DNA of 64,000 bases from BMS3ABIN03 sp964418885 (GTDB taxonomy: Bacteria; Bacteroidota; Ignavibacteria; Ignavibacteriales; Ignavibacteriaceae). Made by a program: the position numbers and the translations under genes. The notes beneath the pieces are model-generated. The model was not told the DNA's origin. It saw only the letters and a program-made list of their open reading frames with translations, and made no database searches. The stretch lies in NCBI GenBank assembly GCA_964418885.1, contig CAYQNW010000008.1:1-64000 (forward strand). The letters run 5' to 3'. Below are positions 55,045 through 64,000 of the stretch, piece by piece (position 1 is the first letter of the stretch; each line of letters opens with the position of its first letter).

Positions 55045-55078
55045 AAAGAATTTTCATATTATTATACTAATTTTTCTT

Positions 55079-55654
55079 TTATATCCCCTTACTATCATCC
55101 AAAACATAAATTGACCGCAAATTCCTGTATTTTTGAGCATAATCGAGACCATAACCTATAACGAATTTGCTTGGAATATTAAAGCCAATATAATCAATTT
55201 TTACATTATATTTCACACTATTAGGCTTGGTCAACAACGTTACCAGCCTCATACTTTTAGGTTTATTCTCTGCAAACAGATCTTCAATATATTTTACCGA
55301 AAGACCGGAATCAACAATATCTTCTACAATTATTATATCCCTGTTTGTTACATCACAATTTAACTCTTTAAGCATAGTAACCTTGCCTGAGGAGATTTTT
55401 GCATCGCCATAGCTGGACAATTTAAAAAAGTCAATTTCACAGTCTAAATTCACCCTTTTAATTAAATCGGACATAAAAATAAACGAGCCATTCAACACAC
55501 CGATGAATACAGGAACTTTACCTTTATAATCCTTAGAAATTTCGGTAGCAAGCTCTTTTATTCTCGCCTGAATCTGCTCTTCAGTTAACAGGGGGACGAA
55601 AACATCCTCGCCGATTTTAATCGTGTCTTTTATACCATTTATCAACTCAGACAT
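55079..55654 (-). CDS. hpt: Hypoxanthine phosphoribosyltransferase
   Basis: 191 residues. PRPP motif DIIIVEDIVDSGLSV, N-terminal loop VFIGVLNGSFIFMSDLIKRV, and substrate end FVIGYGLDYAQKYRNL. It salvages hypoxanthine/guanine. It overlaps tilS by 13 bases, in the conserved tilS-hpt-ftsH order. Confidence 0.95.
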   Translation of the reverse strand: MSELINGIKDTIKIGEDVFVPLLTEEQIQARIKELATEISKDYKGKVPVFIGVLNGSFIFMSDLIKRVNLDCEIDFFKLSSYGDAKISSGKVTMLKELNCDVTNRDIIIVEDIVDSGLSVKYIEDLFAENKPKSMRLVTLLTKPNSVKYNVKIDYIGFNIPSKFVIGYGLDYAQKYRNLRSIYVLDDSKGI

Positions 55655-57018
55655 AATTCCAGCACCCTGTCTGTATTTTTATTAATCCTGTACCTTTCAT
55701 CAATTCTGATACCAACAATCCACACAATACTCCCTGATTCAGTAAGCACTAGCTGCCTTTTTTTAGTGTATGATGGTATTTTTTGCTCATTTAGGAAATC
55801 TGATACTTTTTTTGAATGTTTCATTCCGAGCGGATGAAAACGTTCACCCTCTTTCCATTTTCTTAGAAGTAAGCTTCCTTTAATCTTTCCGGCATCCACA
55901 TATTCTTTATAATGAGAACCACTATACTTAATCCTTGAGCCATTCACTTCAGAAATGCTGAGAACATTATCTCCGATTTTTCTTTTATCGCCGATTTTAA
56001 GTTTTATTTCTTTATCTACAAAATCTTTTAATTTATTGTTAAAAATGATAATCGAATTTCGTTCCTTCACAACTGTTAATTCGTTAACAAGATTTAGCTT
56101 TCTTCCTGTTTGTTTATCCAAAAGTTTTTGAAGATCGATGATGTTTTTTTGCTCCGGTTCAAAATTAAAATACTTTTTAATTGCCGAATGAAAAAATGAA
56201 CCAATCAGATGTTCATTGAGTTCATTTAGTTTTTCACAATTGATATTCAGTATTCCGTCTTTGAAAGAAGTACATTTTTTTAAATTTTTCTCAATTTCAT
56301 CATTTATAAAAGCATTAACATTTTTCACTATTTCCGAAGTCTTAAAAACAGCACTATCAAACTGCGGATTTAATTTTTGTCTTATCAATGGAATTATTTC
56401 ATTTCGAAGATAATTCCTTTGGTAATCGTTCTGAAGATTGCTGCTATCAATCCTGTATTCCATTTTAGTTTCATGAAGATAGTCCAGAATCTCATTTTTA
56501 GTAAGCGTAAGAATAGGTCTTATGATCATATCCCGTTTTTCAACAATGCCCGACAAACCATTCACTCCGGTTCCTTTTATAAAATTCAATAACATAGTTT
56601 CAGCGTTATCATCTAAAGTGTGTCCTGTTGCAATTTTTGTATATCCATTTTGCTTCGCAATTTTCTTAAGTTCCTTATATCTAATTTCTCTACCGGCTTC
56701 CTCAAGTGATAGACTTTTTTTCTTCGCATACAGTTTAACGTTTTTAGACGTTTGAAAAAACGGAATTCTGTTTTTGAATGCCAGTGCCCGGCAAAACTTA
56801 TTATCCTCATCCGATTCTTCACCTCTTAATTTATGATTAAGATGAAAAGAACCTAATTTAATATCTAATCTTTTTCTATATTTAATTAAAAAATCCAACA
56901 AAAAAACCGAATCGGGTCCTCCACTAAAAGCAACCAGGATTTTATCCTTACTGCTTATCAGTTTTTTTTCACGGATAAACATTACGACTTTTTGTTCAAT
57001 CGTTTTCTGATTGTTCAT
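55642..57018 (-). CDS. tilS: tRNA(Ile)-lysidine synthetase
   Basis: 458 residues. PP-loop LVAFSGGPDSVFLLDFL, followed by LNHKLRGEESDEDN and ATGHTLDDNAETMLLNF; C-terminal TilS domain with GERFHPLGMKHSKKVSDFL. It makes lysidine at the wobble C of tRNA-Ile(CAU). The length is normal. Head of the tilS-hpt-ftsH run. Confidence 0.96.
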   Translation of the reverse strand: MNNQKTIEQKVVMFIREKKLISSKDKILVAFSGGPDSVFLLDFLIKYRKRLDIKLGSFHLNHKLRGEESDEDNKFCRALAFKNRIPFFQTSKNVKLYAKKKSLSLEEAGREIRYKELKKIAKQNGYTKIATGHTLDDNAETMLLNFIKGTGVNGLSGIVEKRDMIIRPILTLTKNEILDYLHETKMEYRIDSSNLQNDYQRNYLRNEIIPLIRQKLNPQFDSAVFKTSEIVKNVNAFINDEIEKNLKKCTSFKDGILNINCEKLNELNEHLIGSFFHSAIKKYFNFEPEQKNIIDLQKLLDKQTGRKLNLVNELTVVKERNSIIIFNNKLKDFVDKEIKLKIGDKRKIGDNVLSISEVNGSRIKYSGSHYKEYVDAGKIKGSLLLRKWKEGERFHPLGMKHSKKVSDFLNEQKIPSYTKKRQLVLTESGSIVWIVGIRIDERYRINKNTDRVLELCLS

Positions 57019-57146
57019 TTTTAGAATGAGGAGCTGAATTATAATTCAGAATTAATTTTTTAAGTTAATTAAATTAACAAAAAGTTCGGCTAATAAGTGA
57101 AGAATATCGTTGCCCAGAATAGTCTATAAATAATACAATGGAATAT

Positions 57147-57623
57147 CTAATCGATATTAAGAATTTCAAATTCAAGTAAGCCTGCAGGTGCCTTTACTTT
57201 TACTTTATCACCAGGTTTTGTACCCATCAATCCTTTACCAACAGGAGAAGTAACGGAAATTTTACCCTCCTGAAAGTCAGCTTCTTCAGGAGATACCAGC
57301 ATATAATCGAATATTTTTTGGGTTTTTAAATTTTTTATTTTCACCTTAGATAAAATATGTACCTGGTCCTGAGGAAATTTCGATTTGTCAATAATTCGTG
57401 CCCTGGAAAGTACACCTTCAAGCTTGCTTAACTTTAATTCAAACAATCCCTGTTCTTCTTTAGCAGCTTCATACTCGGCATTTTCTGAAAGATCACCATG
57501 TGCTCGTGCTTCGGCAATTTTAGCCGCAATTTCTTTTCTGCCGGTTGTTTTCATTTCTTTCAACTCTTTTTCAAGCTCGACCAACCTATCCTTCGTGAGA
57601 TATACAAAGTTTTCTTCGGGCAT
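57147..57623 (-). CDS. greA: Transcription elongation factor GreA
   Basis: 158 residues from the ATG at 57623 (MPEENFVYLTKDRLVELEKEL); the longer frame to 57692 is the leader hairpin read as codons. The coiled-coil tip with GDLSENAEYEAAKEEQ and the C-terminal domain VTSPVGKGLMGTKPGDKVKVKAPAG are complete. GreA rescues backtracked RNA polymerase. A terminator-like hairpin ends 28 bases before the start and a promoter abuts that hairpin. Confidence 0.97.
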   Translation of the reverse strand: MPEENFVYLTKDRLVELEKELKEMKTTGRKEIAAKIAEARAHGDLSENAEYEAAKEEQGLFELKLSKLEGVLSRARIIDKSKFPQDQVHILSKVKIKNLKTQKIFDYMLVSPEEADFQEGKISVTSPVGKGLMGTKPGDKVKVKAPAGLLEFEILNID

Positions 57624-57651
57624 ATTTGCTTCTCTTAATGTTGAATGATTT

Positions 57652-57688
57652 AAAAAAAATTGCCACCGCTTTATTAAGCAGTGGCAAT
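57652..57688 (-). terminator. Terminator-like hairpin upstream of greA
   Basis: On the minus strand ATTGCCACTGCT-TAATAA-AGCGGTGGCAAT (12-bp stem, one G.U) is followed by eight T. It could end the upstream peptidase transcript or, since a promoter lies directly before it, act on the greA leader itself. Confidence 0.85.
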
Positions 57689-57689
57689 G

Positions 57690-57720
57690 CAAAAATAAAA
57701 ATTTAAGATTATGTTGTCAA
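57690..57720 (-). promoter_or_regulatory. greA: greA promoter
   Basis: Minus-strand TTG of TTGACA (57718-57720), 20 bases, TATTTTTG (57690-57697): a perfect match to TTG-N20-TAnnTTTG. Transcription would start within the first bases of the hairpin. Confidence 0.65.
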
Positions 57721-57814
57721 GATTTAATTTAAGGAAAGCAAATCACGACACTATAAAAAGTGCCTATATTTTAGTATTCCTAACCTGGTAAGCTTTCTTC
57801 TTTTTATAATAATC

Positions 57815-57914
57815 NNNNNNNNNNNNNNNNNNNNNNNNNNNNNNNNNNNNNNNNNNNNNNNNNNNNNNNNNNNNNNNNNNNNNNNNNNNNNNNNNNNNNN
57901 NNNNNNNNNNNNNN
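57815..57914. other. Assembly gap (100 N) in peptidase C-terminus
   Basis: Exactly 100 N. The last residues of the type IX sorting domain fall here or just after. Three downstream frames are possible (stops at 57751, 57764 or 57804); none shows the usual KKM-x-L-x ending clearly, so the true gap length and frame are unknown. Confidence 0.97.
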
Positions 57915-59832
57915 ACCCGGCTTTTAAGGTATAGTAATACACACCGCTGGGAAGATTACCCGCAGCAAATTTTACCTCATATTCTCCTGCAGGTTTTATT
58001 TCATCAACCAAAGTTTTTATTTCGTTTCCTAATACATCGTAAATTTTTAGTGAAACCTGTCCACGATCCGATACCTGGTATTCAATCTTAGTGGTAGGAT
58101 TGAAAGGGTTCGGATAATTCTGTTCCAGTTTAAATTCAAACGGACCCTGGGGTTCTTCGGCAAGAGTAACTGACGAAACACTTTTTAAGATATAATTGTT
58201 TGGGTCAAATACAATTCCAATCGGTTCACCAATAACATCTATCATAAAACTCTGGGTTTGCTTAGTGTTAAACACTGTTACTACAGTATCACCTTCTGAT
58301 GTACTAACTTTTATTTGAATCGGCATTGAAAAATATGTCGGATTTGTATTTGTTTTCTGAGATATATCCAATTTTATTTTATATTCATTTCCGGAGAGAC
58401 CAGAATAGCTCCAGTCAATTGTGTAAGTTGGATAGTTTTCACCATAAATCCATTCCCGGAAAAAATACTTAAGTGATTTCCCGGATACATTTTCAGCAAC
58501 CGCCTGAAAATCTTCAGTTGTAGCAACACCGTATGCAAGTTTAGGATTAGCTATATAAGATTTGAGTATATCAAAGAATGTTGAATCACCAACAATTCCC
58601 CTTAGCATATGAAGTACACAAGCACCTTTAGAATAAGAACGGGCACTGTTAAAAATCTCGCCTTCATTTAAAACATCCTGCACCCAAATTGTACCCTGGG
58701 CATTTTTTGCATTTATCATCTCTGACCTAATCTGTGAATTATATGCCGCTCTTCCGCTCTTGGCTTCAATGTAAACCGCTTCAGAATATGTTGCAAACCC
58801 TTCATTAAGCCAGATGTGATGCCAATCTTTGCAGGTTATCATATCGCCAAACCATTGATGTGCGAGTTCATGTGAAATTACTCCCGATCCCCAGAAACCC
58901 ATTGATGTACAGGTTTGATGTTCCATAGCTCCACTCCATTGAAACTCAGCATGACCATACTTTTCTTTAATAAAAGGATATTCACCATAACGATCACTAA
59001 ACACTTTGATCATATTAGCAGTTTCATCAACATAAGGTTTTACATAATCGAAATTTTCAGGGTATATGAAATTAGTAATGACCATCGAATCGTTTATACC
59101 GTAATGATAATACGTGTTGTATTGTGTATAATCGGTTATTGCAATCGATATAAGATAATTTGCAATTGAGTAATGGTTTTTCCAATGATAAGTGTGAGTA
59201 CCATTTCCGTTGTCTGTAATGCTTTCAAGTGTTCCATTGGAGACAGGAATTAAATTTTCTGTAACTGTTATCCACACATCTGAAGAATCCGCTTTATCTG
59301 CAGGAGTATCTTTCTGCGGCCACCAGTAAGGTCCGCTATATGACTCACTTAAGCTAGAAATAATTGGTGTTCCGCTATGCGTACTAAAATAAAAACCTCC
59401 AAATCCACTTCCTCCCGGTACGCCGTGATAAAAAACTTTGAGTGTAAAGGTTTCATCCTGATTATAGGTATGACCGAGCATAATGATGATTTTATTATTT
59501 GAATGACTAAATGATACAGCTGTTTCATTCAACATTACAGAATCAACAGTTAAAATATCTCTTAAATCTAAAAAGCAAGTATTCAGAGAAGCGGTATCTG
59601 ACTTAACTCCTATAGTAACATTACCAATAAGATTGTTTGGATTTGTTGTTATCTTCAGATCCAAACCATAATATGTAATATCGATTTTAGTATCACCGGG
59701 ATAATGAGTATTTGAAAGTTCGTTTGTCTTTTTAAAGTTATCCCGTTCAGCTTTTATCCATGGTTTATACTCTTTTTGAGCAAAACTAATAGATGAAATC
59801 AAAAACAAAACTGCAAAAAATCTGTGAAACAT
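57915..59832 (-). CDS. Secreted M1 family metallopeptidase with type IX sorting domain (C-terminus in gap)
   Basis: About 639 residues before the gap. Signal peptide MFHRFFAVLFLISSISFA. The M1 catalytic domain has GAMEH at 301-305 (commonly GAMEN), zinc site HELAHQWFGD at 321-330 and second Glu in WLNEGFATYSEAVY (~344). The C-terminal end carries FKLEQNYPNPFNPTTKIEYQ and GNEIKTLVD, ending SGVYYYTLKAG, the Ignavibacteria/Bacteroidota type IX secretion sorting signal. The protein would be exported across the outer membrane and anchored or released, trimming peptides. It is immediately upstream of greA on the same strand. Confidence 0.9.
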
Positions 59833-59881
59833 TGTTTTCCTTGTAATGAATAGTATGTTTTTTGTATTGAAAATAGCAAGA

Positions 59882-59903
59882 ATCAGGCAAAGATAAACCT
59901 GAT
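59882..59903 (-). promoter_or_regulatory. -7 box in inverted repeat upstream of peptidase
   Basis: TATCTTTG on the minus strand (59888-59895) fits TAnnTTTG exactly, inside ATCAGG (59882-59887)...CCTGAT (59898-59903). No TTG lies 19-21 bases further up, so a regulated promoter needing an activator is possible but weak. Confidence 0.3.
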
Positions 59904-59944
59904 AAAATTGTCCTACTTTTATGGTGGGTTATTAATGATTAGCA

Positions 59945-62900
59945 TTAGTCTGTTTCCTGTATCCGGCAGATAGACCTGAAGTTACAGTAACCGCATACTT
60001 TATTTTCCCGGTCTTCAAGTGTTGTTAGATTAAATTTTCCGCTCGAAATTTGATCAACATATTTTTTAATTGAATCTATACAAATATTTATCATTTCCTC
60101 AGACATTTCAATTAATCTCTCTTTATTATACGAACGCGAGTTGTCAGTTCTAATCAGCTTAGGACCAAAATCTCTCTCGTTAAATTTCAGTGAATAAATT
60201 TCAGAACCTGACGGATCATAATTTTTATTCAACTCCGCATTAATTATTTTTCTTGCAGCATAAAGATAAAGCGGTAATTGTAAGGATATTCCTGTCAGCA
60301 AATCATTCTTAGCCGGTTTTCTGCCGGAGAGTTTATAATCTATAACTTTAATTGTTTTTTCTTTTTCATTCAGATCGACCCTATCTATTTTTCCTCTAAC
60401 ATTTACTCCGGCAGTTTTAAAATCTTTGTTACCCAATAATTTCTCTCCTTTAGGATTTTTAACATCGCCAAAAGACAGTTCAAAATATTGAGGGATAAAT
60501 CCACTTGGTGAATTTCTTTCTTCATTTAAAAATTTATAAAGTATTGAATTTCTTTTATTACCTTCGATTCCAAGAATTTTTTCTTTCTCATAGAACGTCA
60601 GTCCAAAACTCAATTTTAATTTTTCAATTTTAGTTTCTGCAATTTTAAATATCAGCTTTTCGGCTCTGGAAAAATTGCTGTCGCTCGATTCCGCTAAAAC
60701 CAAACCCCATTCTTTCAATGTTGAATAAAATTCGTACAATATCGAATGCAACAATGTACCCAGTTCAAATGCCTCAAGCTCTTCCGTAGGTTCTTCTAAG
60801 GCAGTCAGGTGAAGTACACATTCGGCAAAGTATTGATAAGGACATTTGGCATAACTTTCCAACTGTGTGACTGAAAATTTTTTTTCTCTGAACTCGTTTA
60901 ATTTATTTTTTAGTTCATCATTCAACTGATTTGTTAAGATGCCGTTATATGGTGATGAAGAAAACGGTTCCTGCAGTCTGATGTTATTTACTTCAACAGC
61001 TTTCTTAATTCCACTAAGATTAATACCAGTTACATCATACAAACCAGGATCCTGTTCAATATTCATTCCTATAAATTTCAGAAGATCATATTTTGAATAA
61101 ATAGTGTTATTATAATTCGCCGATGTTATAATAGTCAAACCAAATACGTTCTTAAGCTCTATTAGAAAATTAGATTCCACAAGTTCCTTTTTTTCATCAT
61201 TCTGCGGATGAGTTAAGTACAATCCTTTACGCCATGAACAAAGTGCCTGGTAAAAATGATAACTCTCCTCTGTTTGATGATTTAATTCTTCTCGTGCAAA
61301 GGAACCAGAGAAAAATATTTCCGGCGTAAAACGGGTGGGGAGATTACCATCATTTAATCCAGCAATAAAAAGATAATCAAACTGCAAACCTCTTATTTCG
61401 TTTAATGTTGTGACAAGCACACCGTAACCGGGTTTCTCTTTTACATTATACCGACTGAATGAAGCTATAGTTTTCAATTCATTAAGAAAAAACTTTAAAG
61501 GGAATGTTTTTTGCTTGCCGTATTCAAGCTGTAACAAACTTATTAATTCTTCAACACTTTTTAAGAAAGCATTAATCGCTTTAACATCTCTCTCAATATT
61601 CTCATCAACGCCATTCAAAACTTCAATATGAAGATTCAGATCTGTAATCATCTTTAAAAAGTTATGATGAAAATCTTCAATTGTCATTTTTTTTTCGAAT
61701 CGATTTAAGAACGAATGGATTTTTTCAATATCGTCCAAAGCTTTTTCATAACCCACTTTATATCTTTTGTATCCGTCCTCTGTGTCTTCTCCCAGCACCC
61801 GCTCTTCCACAGCATCGTTTAATCTCTCCTTCCAGGTTTTAAATCCTGAAATTACTTTTAATTCTATAGAAGCTTTGAGCAGATTATTTAAATCAATACT
61901 TAACTTGCCGGTGAATTCATTGCTGAGAGCACGAAAAATATTTTTGTAGTAAAAATCGTTCTCAATGATTTCCAGCAGGTTAATAATTGTAATAACCGGA
62001 GATGATGTGCTAAGCGAAAGTCTGTCAGTTAGATTATAAGGAATTCCATATACTTCAAATTGATCGCGAACAATTGGTGAGTAAGGTTTTATTAAATTAA
62101 AAGCAACACAGATTTTGTTTGGATCGATGTCATTCTGCAAAATCAGTTTTTTTATTTCTTTTGCAATCCGGGCAATTTCATCTTCAGGATTAAAAGCCGG
62201 TATTTCATTTATCTGGTCCTTATAATACTTTATTCCTGATTTTTTCCCAGCAAAAAGATTCTCTCGAACATCTGTTATAAATTTGGTTAGCTCAACAGAT
62301 GATAAGTCTTTTATCACTTTGAAACCCTTATTTTCTAGGTTCTTATAGCAATTATCCAGGTGCGAAAAGATAAAAGGATTATATTTATAATAGTCGAAAT
62401 AAATGTACAACTCCAAGTTTCTCAGATCGGTAGATGAATTTAGTATTTCTATTTCCGGTAAAGTGAATTCATCAAAACCGTTTATAATTATCAGCGAAAC
62501 ATCAGGATAATTTTTCGTGAAGTTTGTTTGAAATGATTTTTGATCAAGATGGTTTAACTCTTTATAAACGTCGCCTATATCTCTTGTACCCAATTCATTG
62601 TATTTCCTTTGATATTGTTCGAAGATATTTGCAATTTCTTCTGCTTTTATTTTTTCCAAACCGTAAAGATTCTCTGATTCCGCACGCAATTTTTCCGGCG
62701 TAATGCCATGCCTTTTATATTCAGAAATTACATCCTTTATTCTCTCCAATGTTCCGAAAGGTACATTACCGCTATAATTCGAAAAATATTTTAACTTCAT
62801 TTCCTGGAAACATTGTTTTAGCAAAACTATCGAAGCCTGTTCACTCACAAGAGAGTTTCTTCCCTTTTCACCCAGTATCAGGTTAATTGAATATGTGCCG

Positions 62901-63088
62901 ATCGTTTCTAGGTTTATTTTTGAAGTCGCGTTTCCAGGTGAGGCTGTAATGAGCTCTCTTTTCAGAGAACGGATTTTCCGGTTGGTCGGAACAATTATAA
63001 GAAGCTCGTTAAGCTTTCCTTCTTTAACCTTGGTTTCAACCAGGAGATCAAGATTAATTTCTATTTTATTACTCTTGGTTAATATCAT
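59945..63088 (-). CDS. AddB-like PD-(D/E)XK nuclease/helicase-like protein
   Basis: 1047 residues. The N-terminal part has LLIIVPTNRKIRSLKREL instead of a Walker A, as in inactive AddB/RexB helicase subunits. FIAGLNDGNLPTRF is the conserved central block. The C-terminal nuclease: TQLESYAKCPYQYFAECV, then GKIDRVDLNEKEKTIKVIDYKLSG (D...DxK) and CGYCNFRSIC. The spacing C...C-x2-C-x5-C is the 4Fe-4S cage of AddB-type nucleases. It should resect double-strand breaks with AddA, which is not in the window. It overlaps the CYTH gene by four bases. Confidence 0.88.
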   Translation of the reverse strand: MILTKSNKIEINLDLLVETKVKEGKLNELLIIVPTNRKIRSLKRELITASPGNATSKINLETIGTYSINLILGEKGRNSLVSEQASIVLLKQCFQEMKLKYFSNYSGNVPFGTLERIKDVISEYKRHGITPEKLRAESENLYGLEKIKAEEIANIFEQYQRKYNELGTRDIGDVYKELNHLDQKSFQTNFTKNYPDVSLIIINGFDEFTLPEIEILNSSTDLRNLELYIYFDYYKYNPFIFSHLDNCYKNLENKGFKVIKDLSSVELTKFITDVRENLFAGKKSGIKYYKDQINEIPAFNPEDEIARIAKEIKKLILQNDIDPNKICVAFNLIKPYSPIVRDQFEVYGIPYNLTDRLSLSTSSPVITIINLLEIIENDFYYKNIFRALSNEFTGKLSIDLNNLLKASIELKVISGFKTWKERLNDAVEERVLGEDTEDGYKRYKVGYEKALDDIEKIHSFLNRFEKKMTIEDFHHNFLKMITDLNLHIEVLNGVDENIERDVKAINAFLKSVEELISLLQLEYGKQKTFPLKFFLNELKTIASFSRYNVKEKPGYGVLVTTLNEIRGLQFDYLFIAGLNDGNLPTRFTPEIFFSGSFAREELNHQTEESYHFYQALCSWRKGLYLTHPQNDEKKELVESNFLIELKNVFGLTIITSANYNNTIYSKYDLLKFIGMNIEQDPGLYDVTGINLSGIKKAVEVNNIRLQEPFSSSPYNGILTNQLNDELKNKLNEFREKKFSVTQLESYAKCPYQYFAECVLHLTALEEPTEELEAFELGTLLHSILYEFYSTLKEWGLVLAESSDSNFSRAEKLIFKIAETKIEKLKLSFGLTFYEKEKILGIEGNKRNSILYKFLNEERNSPSGFIPQYFELSFGDVKNPKGEKLLGNKDFKTAGVNVRGKIDRVDLNEKEKTIKVIDYKLSGRKPAKNDLLTGISLQLPLYLYAARKIINAELNKNYDPSGSEIYSLKFNERDFGPKLIRTDNSRSYNKERLIEMSEEMINICIDSIKKYVDQISSGKFNLTTLEDRENKVCGYCNFRSICRIQETD

Positions 63089-63597
63089 TTATTTCTCTTT
63101 AACCTGATTATAAGATCCCGATATGATTTTCTTATCTCTTTGGAACTATCAAGCTCCAGCAGTTTGACAATTGTATCGAACCTCTTCTTAGCATCGGCTT
63201 TTCCGTTTATTACCAGCGTCTCCAGTTCTAAGAATTTTCCTAATGATTTTACTGTATCCAGATGAATTCGTGTATTATCGTAATAAAATAATTCACGCTT
63301 TTTCTGTACGCTAATTTCCTGTTCAAAAATCTTATCGAAAAATTTTCGGTTGCCACTATCTTTGAATTTAATGTAATTGTAATCAGACCAGCGATTTGAT
63401 TTATTTTCTTCTCTTTGATAATGAATCAGGCTTTCGTTTCCGTTTTCAATTCTTAGTTTTAATAATCCGCTATTGCTTTTGTAGTAAATATCTTCCTGGT
63501 TTAAAATTCCTCTTCGTTCTGCGTTAATTTCTGATAACAATTTTTTCAATTTTGAATGCGAAGCAACTTTAACTTTCAATTCCAGGTTAACAGGCAT
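63085..63597 (-). CDS. CYTH-domain protein
   Basis: 170 residues. The CYTH hallmark ExExK appears as NLELKVKV at the N-terminus, with LLKLRI, RWSDYNYIKFKDSG and IHLDTVKSLGKFLELETLV as later barrel strands. The fold binds triphosphates; members are class IV adenylate cyclases, thiamine triphosphatases or tripolyphosphatases. Two metal Glu near the end (ELET) are present. It overlaps addB-like by four bases, nine bases after the methyltransferase remnant. Confidence 0.85.
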   Translation of the reverse strand: MPVNLELKVKVASHSKLKKLLSEINAERRGILNQEDIYYKSNSGLLKLRIENGNESLIHYQREENKSNRWSDYNYIKFKDSGNRKFFDKIFEQEISVQKKRELFYYDNTRIHLDTVKSLGKFLELETLVINGKADAKKRFDTIVKLLELDSSKEIRKSYRDLIIRLKRNK

Positions 63598-63606
63598 ATT
63601 TTTTAC

Positions 63607-64000
63607 TCAACAATGTTTTTGATATGTTTGAAGCACTTCCCTTCCCTTGCGGGATTTGATTGTATCTTTATGGTTTAAAGTCATTTGTAATTTACGGAAA
63701 CTCGAAAAAATTTTTTGTGTTTCATCCAGATCTATCACGAAAGGAGGTCTGTTTTTCCTTTTTTCAACCGGGAACCATAATGCAATATATATTCCGTTGC
63801 ATTTTAACAAATCGCTAATCATTTTCTCATATTCTTTTCTTCTTAAAGTATCAATAGTACCGTAGCTAACGTAATCGTAAACAAGATCAAAATGGTTACT
63901 AGGGCCTTCCCTTAAAGTGAAAAAATCCTCAATTAAAAAAATTGATTCCCACTTTCTGTTTCTCAACATTTTTTATTGCAATATTTGTTGCTAATTGTGA
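63607..64000 (-). CDS. TPMT-like methyltransferase, frameshifted and 5' truncated
   Basis: The C-terminal half (HFDLVYDYVSYGTIDTLRRK, LWFPVEKRKNRPPFVIDLDE) matches thiopurine-methyltransferase-type SAM enzymes. Upstream, another frame from the window end reads NIAIKNVEKQKVGINF, then stops; deleting one base in the A7 run at 63935-63941 joins it to LIEDFFTLREGP. So one base too many in a homopolymer breaks the gene: sequencing error, pseudogene or slippage. The SAM GxGxG loop would lie beyond the window. Confidence 0.75.

Noticed and set aside
63085..63597. Class IV adenylate cyclase
   Set aside because: CYTH fold is shared with triphosphatases and the sequence does not decide; kept as CYTH-domain protein.
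1..64000. CRISPR arrays, tRNA or rRNA genes, transposase or prophage genes
   Set aside because: I looked through the spacers and found no regular direct repeats, cloverleaf candidates or recombinase-like proteins; covariance-model searches would be needed to exclude small RNAs.

Overview
The window is about 64 kb of AT-rich bacterial DNA. It most likely comes from an Ignavibacteria-type member of the Bacteroidota/Chlorobiota/Ignavibacteriota group. Three things point there: a secreted M1 peptidase ends in the NYPNPFNPTTKI type IX secretion sorting signal usual in that group; several start sites carry the Bacteroidota-style promoter TTG-N20-TAnnTTT(G/A); and the gene set fits (DUF4837, SEC59-like kinase, tilS-hpt-ftsH order). 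The piece is a draft assembly with five runs of exactly 100 N. Two of these gaps are flanked by the same 55 bases on both sides, so they are overlapping contig ends and not missing sequence.

Layout. 1-2.2 kb: end of an unknown gene, then an overlapping pair made of a DGQHR-domain (DndB-like) protein and a HEPN-like protein, a candidate defence or DNA-modification-linked module. 2.2-9.9 kb: accessory single genes (VOC, GNAT, small membrane proteins, two NTF2-like lipoproteins, nitrilase, membrane class III cyclase, NmrA-like reductase, LysE exporter). 10.0-16.7 kb: a co-directional nitric oxide/nitrogen-oxide stress operon: Rrf2 regulator, NapH-like ferredoxin, RIC repair protein, hemerythrin, quinol NO reductase and an octaheme HAO-like cytochrome. 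It has a strong terminator at its end and a palindromic operator over its promoter. 16.7-28 kb: housekeeping (yihY, purL, ltaE, lnt, dedA, ispF, acyP, era, an ECF sigma/anti-sigma pair) interrupted by a vapBC toxin-antitoxin pair and by a GxxExxY gene enclosed in inverted repeats.

28-39 kb: redox and RNA-modification genes (trxB, queG, Rieske, MBL hydrolase, ferredoxin, rlmN, SpoU methylase, carbonic anhydrase), an acyl-CoA dehydrogenase, and a coupled trio built around a secreted YidD-like protein. 39-52 kb: secA-glnB-TPR lipoprotein, a class D beta-lactamase, glnE and a DUF2723 glycosyltransferase. 51-60 kb: tilS-hpt-ftsH-SEC59-like kinase-DUF4837 run, greA with a promoter and terminator-like hairpin packed against its start, and the type IX-secreted M1 peptidase. 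60-64 kb: AddB-like nuclease, CYTH protein and a frameshifted TPMT-like methyltransferase running off the end.

No rRNA, tRNA, CRISPR array, prophage or transposase was seen. Most genes lie on the minus strand in tightly packed or overlapping runs, so polycistronic expression is likely for most of the window.
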